A DNA stretch of 64,000 nucleotides from Tilletiopsis washingtonensis (Eukaryota > Basidiomycota > Exobasidiomycetes > Entylomatales). The DNA lies in NCBI RefSeq assembly GCF_003144115.1, contig NW_020312008.1, positions 462,477 through 526,476 of the forward strand, given 5' to 3'. The notes under the pieces were generated by a model. It saw only the letters and a program-made list of their open reading frames with translations. It was not told the origin of the DNA and did not search any database. Shown here piece by piece: positions 55,981-64,000 of the stretch. A program made the position numbers and the translations under genes. Every line of letters starts with the position of its first letter. Within the stretch, counting starts at the first letter, position 1.

Positions 55981-57397
55981 ATGCCCACGATGCTGCACGT
56001 CATGACTCTCCTGCCGCTGCTGTTCCTGGCGCTGCTGCCCTGCATCCACGGCGCCGCGCTCACGACTGTGCTTGCGCCGCAAGAGCGCTCCTGCTTCTAC
56101 GCCTGGGTCGACAAGGCCGGCGAGAAGGTCGGCTTCTACTTTGCCGTGCAGAGCGGCGGTAGCTTCGACATTGACTACCACATCGCCAGCCCGAGCGACA
56201 AGGTCGTGCTTGAGGGACAGAAGGAGCGGCAGCTCGACGTCGTCTTCACGGGCAACGAGGTCGGCGAGTATGCCTTCTGCTTCGAGAACGACATGAGCAA
56301 CTTCAACGAGAAGATGGTGAGCGCGCTGAAGAGATATGAATGGCGGGACGGACGAGGCACGGGTGCGAGAGATGGGCTCAAGCGGATGGATGCAGCGAGG
56401 GCAGACCGTGAGGCACGCCGGCCTTGCTAGAGAGCTGCAGACGGACTGCTGCTGCCGAGAGGGTGGATGCAGCGAGAGTGGACTATCAAGACATGCTGGT
56501 ATCGCGAGATAGCGGCAAGCGATCTGCCGGTGGTGTGGACCTCGGCTGGATGGCAGATGGCCGGCTGCGAAGGACGGCGAAGCAGACTTGACGTCGTGCG
56601 AAGGACGAGCGGGAGATGCGCTGCCGGACGCGCCGAAAGCAGCATGGCGTCGCAACATCACGGAGCGCATGGCGCAATAGCTCGGACAATGCGTCATGGC
56701 GCCAGCACGCGAGCAGGCAGGGCTGCGAGCGAGGCAGGGGCAGAGATGCTCGCGCTCAGAACGGCACCTCTGCGCATCCCTCTGCGTATCCCTCTGCACA
56801 CGCTTTCCCCCGCCATTGCAATACGCTGACGCATCCTCCCTCAGATCGACTTTGACATCACCGTCGAGTCCGAGCCGCGCCTCGACGCGCCACTTTCGGG
56901 CGCGGCGCTCCTGACCGAGCACTCTGCGCCGCTGGAGGACAGCATCCAGAAGCTCGACGGGCAGCTCACGCAGGTGCAGCGCACGCAGCGCTACTTCCGC
57001 GTTTGGGAGAACCGTGGATTCAGTACCGTTCGGAGCACTCAGTGAGTTGAATGGAGCGGCAGAGATGGCGCGAGATAGGGCGTGGATGCAGCGATGGCCC
57101 AGCAGCGGAGATGAGCCGTGCGTGTACGCCTCTGGCTCGCGACATTGCTCTCGCATGCGCTGGCATGTGCAGAAGAGCCTCTGCGCCGTAAAGCCTCGAC
57201 ACCGACGTTGCTCGGACCGCCCACAGCGACGCCCGTGTCTCATCCCACGTGCTGACGCCCTTTCTCTCTCCTCCAGATCAAAGCTGCTGTGGTACAGCAT
57301 CATCGAGTCGCTGGTGGTCATCGGCCTCTCACTCGGCCAGGTGCATCTCGTGCGCCGCATGTTCGAGAAGGGCAGCACGCGGCGCTACCGCGTGTAG
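55981..57397 (+). CDS. p24 (emp24/gp25L) family cargo receptor
   Basis: Three exons (55981-56316, 56845-57041, 57277-57397) give 217 residues. A signal peptide (MPTMLHVMTLLPLLFLALLP) precedes the luminal GOLD domain, with the paired Cys in ERSCFYAWVD and EYAFCFENDMSNF, and the FTGNEVGEY turn between them. A coiled-coil segment follows (DSIQKLDGQLTQVQRTQRYF), then one membrane helix (IIESLVVIGLSLGQVHLV) and a short cytosolic tail RRMFEKGSTRRYRV with basic COPI-type residues. p24 proteins form hetero-oligomers cycling between ER and Golgi and load GPI-anchored and other cargo into COPII vesicles. The first intron, 528 nt, and the second, 235 nt, are much longer than usual here. Confidence 0.93.
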
Positions 57398-57889
57398 AAC
57401 ACTGGTGCGGAGGAATAGACGAGTCTGCTTTACGGCTGCTGCTGTGCGAGTGCGGAGAGGGAGGTGCGTGCAGGTGTGATAGCGCAGTGTCCTTGAGCAA
57501 ATGGCGTTCGTATGAGCTTGCAGGCGGCTGAGTGGCATGCTCGGGCGCAAGCAGTGCGATCACGCAGAGAGAGGCCAGGCGCCTCATAGTTTCGCAACAG
57601 GTCCTGCGCCTGGATCATAGCGACACTGAGCGAAGGTGCAGGCGGTGGCAGGTGTGAAGCTCGCGAAGACGAGCGATGGTAGGGACCAGAAGGAGGCGAG
57701 CTCGCGGCGCTGTCGGCGGTTGGCGAGGCGGTGGCTTCGCGGCCGCGGCGCGTGGAGGCTCGTGCGCTGCAGGCGCGCGTGCTGTGGCGCGCCGAAAGGA
57801 GACGTCTCGTGATGCTCTGCACCCGCTCCCGCTCTCTTCCCTTCCACGTCCTCCGCACACGCGGCCCGCTTACTCTCAACGGGGCAGCC
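57398..57889. other. Intergenic, promoter side of the NIPA gene
   Basis: Nothing coding seen. The plus-strand frame of the downstream gene is open back to 57731 with another ATG, but the start at 57890 directly precedes the first membrane helix and was preferred. Confidence 0.4.
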
Positions 57890-60475
57890 ATGAGCTCCTC
57901 GTCCGCCGGCTCGCCCATCTCCGTGCCCGTCGCCATCGTGCTGGGCCTGCTCTCCTCCTTCGTCCAGTCTCTCGGCCTCACGCTGCAGCGCAAGTCGCAC
58001 CTGCAGAACGCGGCGCTGGCGCCCGAGGCTCAGCGCAGCTCGACGCGCCGGCCACTCTGGCTCGTCGGCTTCGGCATCTTTCTGCTCGCCAACATCGGCG
58101 GCAGCGTGTTCCAGATTGGCGCACTGCCCATCGTCCTGCTGGCGCCGCTCGGCGCCGTCAGCCTGCTCTTCAACGCGCTCCTGGCGCGCTTTCTGCTCGA
58201 CGATCTCGTCAGCTGGAGGGTCGTGGGCGGTGAGTGGGCGTGGGAGGTTGCGAATTCGAGAGGCGGAAGAGCGAGCGGTGATGCCGCAGAGACGAGGACC
58301 GTTGGAGGCACACCCAAGGCGGGCGCTGCCGCGAACGAGCAACAGCATGCATGGGCGCGTGGGCGAGGCCGCACCGCCCGATACTATGCAGCAGGCGCCG
58401 CACTTCGGCCCGAACTACCGCCTGTCTGGATGCATCTCGCTGTACTCACACCACTCCGCAGGCACCGTGCTAATCGCCGTCGGCGCCGTGCTGATCGCGT
58501 ACTTTGGCGTCGTGCCCGAGTCGCCGCACTCGCTCGACGAGCTGCTGGCGCTCTATGCGCGGCCGGCGTTCATCGCATTCGCCAGCATCTGGCTGCTGGC
58601 GTTCCTCGGCGTGCTCATCGTGGTGAGTCGCGGCGTTGCCAGCGTTATATGCCTCGCTGACGTGCGGCAAAAGGCACACCTCGCCGAATGGTCGCTGCAT
58701 GCGCGCTTGCAGCGCCTCGGCGACGGACCCGGCAAACGCCGGCGGCGACGGCGCGGCAGCAGCAGTGACTCTTCCCGGCGTCTGCTGCAGCGGCGCTGGT
58801 CAGCACCGTCGCTGGCGCCCGTGGCCGAGGTGTCCGAGAGCACCAGCGGCGTCGCTACACCCGTTCTCGCCATCATCGATGCGCAGGCGCGGCGCGAGCT
58901 CGATGCCGCGGCGGAGGCCGCACCGCTGCTCTCTCCCGCGCGGAGCAAGGCCGACTACGGTGCGCTCTCGCGCTCGCCGCGTCGCCGGCCCGCCTCGAGC
59001 GAGCCTTCGGCCGCGGCACTCGCCGCCTTCATGGCCGACCCTGCGGTGCGGCGCACGCGCCTGGGCCTCAGCGTGGCATATGGCGGCGCCAGCGGCACGC
59101 TTTCGGGCATGTGTCTGCTGCTTGCCAAGAGCGGCGTCGAGCTGCTCGAGCTCACGTTTGGCGGCGACAATCAGTTCAACCGCTGGCAGAGCTGGATGCT
59201 TCTGGGCATCATGCTCAGTGCTGCCGTGCTGCAGGTGAGGGGATGCAGGGGGAAGCCAAAGTCCATGGACCGCTGACCGACACCCTGCTCAGCTCTGGTA
59301 CCTCAACAAGGCCCTCACGCTCGCGGACCCGACGCTCATCTGTCCGCTGGCCTTTTGCTTCTACAACACGTCGTCCATCGTGCTCGGTGAGTGGTCACTC
59401 TGCACACGCACAGCCCGCCACGCTCACACTTCGGGCAGGCCTGGTGTACTTTGACCAGCTCGGCTCGCTCAGCGCGCTCTCCATCCTCCTCGTCGTGCTC
59501 GGCACCATCATTCTGCTCTCTGGCGTCTGGCTCGTCAGTCTGCATTCGCACGCCGCGCCGGCCGCCGCCGACGGCGCCGACACCGAAGTCACTGCGTCGC
59601 CCGAGACGTCCATGCTCTCGCCTGCCGGCGCAGACGCCACCGAGACGACTGCGCTGCTGGGCGCCAACGCCGCGGGCATCGCTGGGCCGCATCTGCCGCC
59701 AGTTTCGGCGGCCTCGGAGGACATCACGCCGCCAACGAGCCCGACGACCAGTCGTCTTGGCTCTCCCCGTGCGCGGAGACACTCGCGCAGCGCCTCACTG
59801 GGCATTGCAGGCCTCGGCCTCGTGCTGCCCGACTCGCCGCTCCACACCTCGGTGCACTTCGACGTCGAGCAGTCGCGCGCCAAGCCTCGCGAATCGCTTA
59901 CCTCGCAACGCCGCACGCTCTACTCGATGCTCCTGCAGCGCGGGCTCAGCATCGGCATCTCGCCCTCGTCGCCCGGCTTCCACATCCATCCGCCGCCCGA
60001 GACGCTGCAGCATCTGCTCGCGGAGCGCGCCGCGGCCGCCGCGGCCGAAGAGGCGGCCGAGGACGCAGAGGCATGGCGCAGACGGCCGCGTCGTACGCTC
60101 AGCGAGGGCGACGCGCTGCATGTCGAGGCGGCGCGTGGAGCGGCGTTGGCGCGTGCAGAGGAGATGCGAGAGCAGGGCACGCAGGAACCACTGCCAGTCG
60201 TGGTGGTGCAGGATGCAGAAGAGTCGGCGCTGGTCGAAGAGGAGGAGGAGGAGGCACAAGCGCAAGAGGAGGAAGAACAACAGCCTCAATCGAGCGCCTG
60301 GACGCTGCTGCCGCGCGCACTCGACTATGCGGCACTCTCGGCTCGGCTGCGACGATTGAGGAGCAGCAGTGGCGCCGAGTCTTCTTCCACGCAAGAGCCA
60401 GACGCAGAGCCGCACGACGTCGAGACTGGCACGGCTCCCGCCGCGCCGCGCCGCTCCTGGCTGAGCTGGCGCTGA
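57890..60475 (+). CDS. NIPA-type magnesium transporter with long acidic C-tail
   Basis: Five exons (57890-58229, 58462-58622, 58674-59234, 59293-59386, 59439-60475) give 730 residues. The start MSSSSAGSPISVPVAIVLGL leads into the helix SSFVQSLGLTLQRKSHLQ, typical of NIPA proteins. Further diagnostic parts are GALPIVLLAPLGAVSLLFNA, GAVLIAYFGVVPE, a central helix GASGTLSGMCLLLAKSGVEL, LWYLNKALTLADPTLICPLA and VYFDQLGSLS. About nine membrane helices are present. A Ser/Arg-rich loop of about 110 residues splits the bundle. The C-terminal 300 residues are cytosolic, with Ser-Pro sites and a Glu run. NIPA proteins import Mg2+ at plasma or endosomal membranes. The third exon uses an AAG acceptor (58671-58673). 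Confidence 0.92.
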
Positions 60476-60634
60476 AGTGAGGCCTCTTGCCCCCTTCTTT
60501 TTTTCTCCCTTCACGACTCCCCCGGGCAGCAGCTGGCCTAGCAGGAAGCAGCATTCGAGAATGTAATTGATACCCCCGCGTCTCCATCTCACCTCTCCCG
60601 ACTCCACAAGATCATAGCGAGACCGCCTCCCCTC

Positions 60635-60865
60635 TCACTGCAGCACGGCAGCGAAGTCGAACTGGCTCCCGCGGCTGGCGCCCGAGGGATACGTGCGGCG
60701 CAGTGCGCCGTCGAAGGCGCGCGGCGGCGGAAAGAGGCGCGACGTGGGGAACGTGTGGCTGCCCGAGATGGCGGGTGGTGAAGGCGCTGTGCGGGGTTTC
60801 GTTTGTCAGCCGCCAGCACGGGCGAGGTAAGGATGCCGCCCCGGAGGGGGGGGGGGGGGGGGGGG

Positions 60866-60900
<35 letters not shown>

Positions 60901-62030
60901 GGGAGAGGGACTCACGTCGAGCAGGCGCCGAACGAGCGGGAGGCGCAGCGGGCGCACGAGCGGGCGGCGCCGCGGGTGCGCGGGCAGCGGGCGCCGGCGG
61001 GGCGGCGGGAGCGCGAGCCGCGGGCGGCGGCGGCGCACGCGCGGGCGACGCTGCCGCCGCGGGAGGCGCGACGGGCGCGCGAGAAGGCGGCGGCGGCGGC
61101 GGCGGTGCAGCAGGCGCGCGAGACGGCGCTGCCGCTGCTCTTGGCGGCGCCGGCGGCGTGGCAGGCGCCATCACAGCGGCAGTTGCGCGCGGCGGCGGCG
61201 CCGGCGGAGGAGCGGTGCGCGCGGCCGGCGAGGGACGCGAAGGCGGCGGCGGAGGAGCGGCGGCGGAGGGACGAGAGGGAGGCGGCAGCGAGGGTCGTGC
61301 GGCTGTGGCCGGCGGCGGCGGCGCGCGCGAAGGCAGCGCGGGCGAGGGAGCCGCCGGCGGAGCTGGACGGCCTGGTGTGAGAAGTGTGAGCCAAGCAGCA
61401 AGTGTGAAGTGCGAGAGGGCAGGTGCGAACTCGACTCACCTGGCGGCGGCGGCATGCGAGACGGCGCAGCGGCAGTCGGCGGCGGCGGAGCGCGCGAAGG
61501 AGCGGCGGCGAGGGGCGGCGCAGGACGTGCGGGCGGCGCACGACCCGGCGCAGCGCCCGTCGCTGGCGGCGCTGGCGGTGCTGGCGGCGCAGGCGGAGGT
61601 GCCGGTGCTCCTGCCGGCGGCGGCGGAGGTGGTGGAGGCGGAGGGGGCGGCGGAGCGCCGCCCGCTGCTCCACCTACTGGCGGCGGCGGCGGCCGGCTGG
61701 GTGCGCCTGCGGGCGCGGGCGGTGCACGCGAGGGGAGGGAAGGCGCGGCGCGCCCACCTGCTGGTGGCGGCGGCGGCGGCGGTGGAGGAGCCGCGGGTGC
61801 GCCGCGCGAGGGCAGAGAGGGCGCCTGAGAAAGGACGCCCGTGTGAGCTGCCTGTTGCGCGATGTGCACACGACGACGCGAGGCGCAACTCACCGGGCGC
61901 CCGCCTGCGGGTGGGGCCGGCGGAGGCGGCGGCGGCGGAGGTGCGCCGCTCGGCTGGGCAAAGCGTGAGCAGCGGTGATGCGCGGAGAGGCGCGCTTTGA
62001 CTCACAGCGCGACCTCCAGCTGGCGGTGCA

Positions 62031-62062
<32 letters not shown>

Positions 62063-62920
62063 ACCAGTCGGCTGCGAGGAGAGATGAGCAGCTGCAGCGC
62101 ACACGCGCCGCAAGCAGACTCACAGCACGAACCCCTGCTGGCGGCGCTGGCGGCGGAGGCGGCGGCGGTGCACCTCCCTAGAAGGAATGTCAGCACGCGC
62201 ATGCGTCCAGCCAGTCTCTGGCCAGCCCAACTCACGGGTCGAGGCGGAGCGCGCGAGGGCAGCGACGGCGCACCCGCGGGCGGAGGCACGGGCCGCGGGG
62301 GAGCTGCTGCGCGCGGCGGCGGAGGAGCCGCTGGCGGAATGCGCGTCAGTGGTGGGGGGTGACGCGAGGCAAGACTGGCCTCGCTGGCATGAAGGCCGGC
62401 AAAGAGGAACGAGAGGCTGCGGCCGAACAGCGCGGGCTGTCGATGCATCCGCACGCAGCACGCATGACACGGGAGTCCGCGCAGATGCTTCATCCAGCCT
62501 ACCCGGCGCACGGGCGTCTGCTCTCTCTCTGCCCCGCCTGTCACACACGCGTCCCGACTCACAGCTTCGCGGCGGCGGCGGCGCGCTCGAGCCGGCCGGC
62601 TTCAGCTTGGGCATGCCGCCGGCAAAGATGCCGCCGAGACCTGCCGCGGGCGGCGCAGCGGCGGCTGGCGGCGGCGGCGCACCTCCGGGCACCGGCGGCG
62701 CACGCGCGGGCCCAGCGCCTGCTCGTGTGCCGCCGCCCGAGGGCGCCTCGCCGACGACGGCGCCGGCGACGGGCGGCGCGGAGCGGTCGTTGATCTGCCC
62801 GACCTCTGCGCGCAGGGGAGCAAGGGTGAGCGAGGAGTAAGAAGTGGGGGGTGGGCAGAAGGGCAACGCACTCTTGAGGCCCTTGCCGGCCTGGATGGCC
62901 TGCAGCAGGCCGCCGTCCAT
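60635..62920 (-). CDS. VRP1: Verprolin (Vrp1/WIP family) actin-patch protein
   Basis: Nine minus-strand exons (62920-62872, 62805-62563, 62330-62236, 62177-62124, 62071-62006, 61953-61894, 61824-61440, 61371-60916, 60786-60635) join exactly into 519 residues. The N-terminus is a WH2 actin-binding motif, split by an intron: GGLLQAIQAGKGLKKVGQIN followed by DRSAPP. Nearly the whole middle is proline-rich, with APPPPPPP and SLPSRAPP modules that bind profilin and SH3 domains. The C-terminus HTFPTSRLFPPPRAFDGALR, then TYPSGASRGSQFDF, is the WASP/Las17-binding end of WIP proteins. Vrp1 stabilises Las17 and supports Arp2/3-driven endocytosis and polarity, alongside Sla1, which is also in this window. 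Three consecutive mini-exons of 54, 66 and 60 bases each encode one GAPPPP..PPAG module, all in phase 0. The last intron carries a long C-tract. Confidence 0.92.
60846..60899. repeat. Poly-G tract (54 bases, one A)
   Basis: An almost pure G run interrupted once, at 60868. It lies in the last intron of VRP1, where the coding strand reads poly-C and follows the GTGAGT donor. Length is likely unstable and may be mis-assembled. Confidence 0.9.
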
Positions 62921-63390
62921 GACTTGTTGGAGTGAATGCGATGTGGTGGTGGAGTGTGGGGAGAAGCTGTGCTGCGCTGTGGAGGCCGAGGCCGTGCGCG
63001 CCAGCTCGGCGATCGCACAGCCCCCGGATGGCAAGTGCGGAGTCGCGCCCCCAGGGGCCGGCCAGGAGAGCGCGCACGTGAGGACAAGGGCAGGCAGCCT
63101 GCAACGCGCACCGCGCGCCGCGCCGCGCACCAACACGCACGGCCGCGCGCTGGCAGGCGGCGTGCGGGCGCGAGAGGCCACAGCGCAGGCGCGCCCGCCA
63201 CGCCGCTGCTGCTGCCAGTGCTGCTCGTCGTCGCCGTCGCCGGCGCGCGTCTCAACGCACAAGCGCACGTCGCGGCGCGCGCCGCCTCTGCCTCTCAACC
63301 CTCACCTCCAGCTCTACGTCACTCCTGAGCTTCCTCTTCCCGTCCTTCCTCTCACCCTCCTCTTCGCCCACCCTCACACACACACACACC
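62921..63390. promoter_or_regulatory. Divergent promoter between VRP1 and alpha-tubulin
   Basis: About 470 bases between two head-to-head starts. The tubulin side ends in CT-rich tracts and a CACACACACACA run directly before the ATG. Confidence 0.5.
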
Positions 63391-64000
63391 ATGCGTGAAG
63401 TGCTCTCGCTGCACGTCGGCCAGGCCGGCATCCAGATCGGCAATGCCTGCTGGGAGGTGAGGCTGCGCGTGTAGAGAGCGCAAGGCAGTGGCAGCGCTGA
63501 TGCAAACCCTGTGTGACACGCAGCTCTACCTCAACGAGCACGGCCTCACGCCCGACGGCCGCGTCACCGAGGGCTCGCCGTCGGAGAACGACGACGGCTT
63601 CAGCACCTTCTTCAGCGAGACGGGCAGCGGCAAGGTGCGTGCGCGCGTGGGGCGTGGGCGAGCGCGTGGGAGGGATGGTGCGGTGTGTGGGGGTTGGGGA
63701 GACGTGCGGCAGAGATGAGAGCGAGATAGATGCAGCTGCGACGTCCGCAGCGCGGCATGCCACCTCGAGGTGCCGCGCGTGGCGTGCACCGCGATGGTCT
63801 CGCGTGGCAGACACCTCTCTGGCCTTGCCACCTCTCTGCGCGGCTGCATGGTGGCATGCCTCTGCGCGCCCTGCATCCCGTCACCCGGCTGCGTGGCGGC
63901 ACCCTTCTGCGCACTGACACCCTCCGCAGTACGTGCCGCGCTCCATCTACGTCGACCTCGAGCCCAACGTCGTCGACGAGGTGCGCAACGGCACGTACCG
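63391..64000 (+). CDS. TUB1: Alpha-tubulin, 5' part (continues beyond the window)
   Basis: Three exons are visible (63391-63456, 63524-63634, 63930 to the edge). The protein starts [20 protein letters not shown], the tubulin N-terminus whose first four residues serve in translational autoregulation in animals. It continues with [16 protein letters not shown], a short loop [20 protein letters not shown] and [20 protein letters not shown]. The GQAGIQIGN loop contacts the non-exchangeable GTP. Alpha-tubulin is recognised by LYLNEHGL and the SETGxGKYVPR form, as opposed to beta-tubulin MREIVHIQ. The gene would need about 1.1 kb more coding sequence past the window. Introns early in the gene are common in fungal tubulins. 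Confidence 0.96.

Noticed and set aside
60703-61828. Gly/Arg-rich plus-strand frames, silk- or RGG-like
   Set aside because: Antisense of the proline codons of verprolin.
1-64000. Transposons, LTR or virus-derived elements, CRISPR arrays
   Set aside because: No terminal repeats, integrase, reverse-transcriptase, transposase or capsid motifs, and no spaced direct-repeat array, were seen.

Overview
The window looks like a compact, GC-rich fungal nuclear chromosome, most likely from a basidiomycete. Genes sit on both strands. Nearly every gene is cut by several introns of about 45-90 nt that start GTGAGT or GTGCGT, usually carry a CTGAC-like branch site and end in CAG (a few in AAG). Products such as Sla1, verprolin, Mon1, Rad14, Cox9 and alpha-tubulin are ordinary fungal housekeeping proteins. 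The placement in Basidiomycota is inferred from gene structure and base composition by eye, not from a computed tree. I found no convincing tRNA, rRNA, transposon, viral relic or CRISPR array.

Layout. 0-5.2 kb: an unclear multi-exon gene, a secreted CAP protein and a GPI-anchored PEBP-like protein. 5.7-9.5 kb: a Dabb (A/B barrel) protein divergent from a GRAM-TBC Rab-GAP. 9.7-14.5 kb: SLA1 divergent from COX9. 14.7-20.1 kb: a GPI-anchored M43 metalloprotease and a membrane-anchored histidine-acid-phosphatase-like protein. 20.4-27.4 kb: mitochondrial GatA, then a long gene resembling the meiotic pseudonuclease Zip2/SHOC1, then a small basic protein. 27.8-36.2 kb: MON1, SHP1 (p47) and a 1058-residue coiled-coil protein with four tandem domain repeats. 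36.9-43.7 kb: a full-length ABCC transporter and a low-complexity hypothetical. 45.1-51.8 kb: RAD14, a ZRC1-type zinc transporter and a DAL5-like MFS permease. 51.8-56.0 kb: a 4.1-kb stretch with no supported gene. 56.0-64.0 kb: a p24 cargo receptor, a NIPA-type magnesium transporter, verprolin (VRP1) and the 5' end of alpha-tubulin.

Themes. SLA1 and VRP1 both act at cortical actin patches during endocytosis. MON1, the TBC Rab-GAP, SHP1 and p24 cover membrane traffic. ABCC, ZRC1, MFS and NIPA are transporters. CAP, PEBP, M43 and the phosphatase-like protein form a cell-surface or secreted group in the first 20 kb. The most unusual items are the four-repeat coiled-coil protein (32.9-36.2 kb), the Zip2/SHOC1-like gene, and verprolin, whose proline modules sit on separate in-phase mini-exons. 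Exon joins below were chosen by splice consensus and reading phase. Most give an exact multiple of three; the exceptions are stated.
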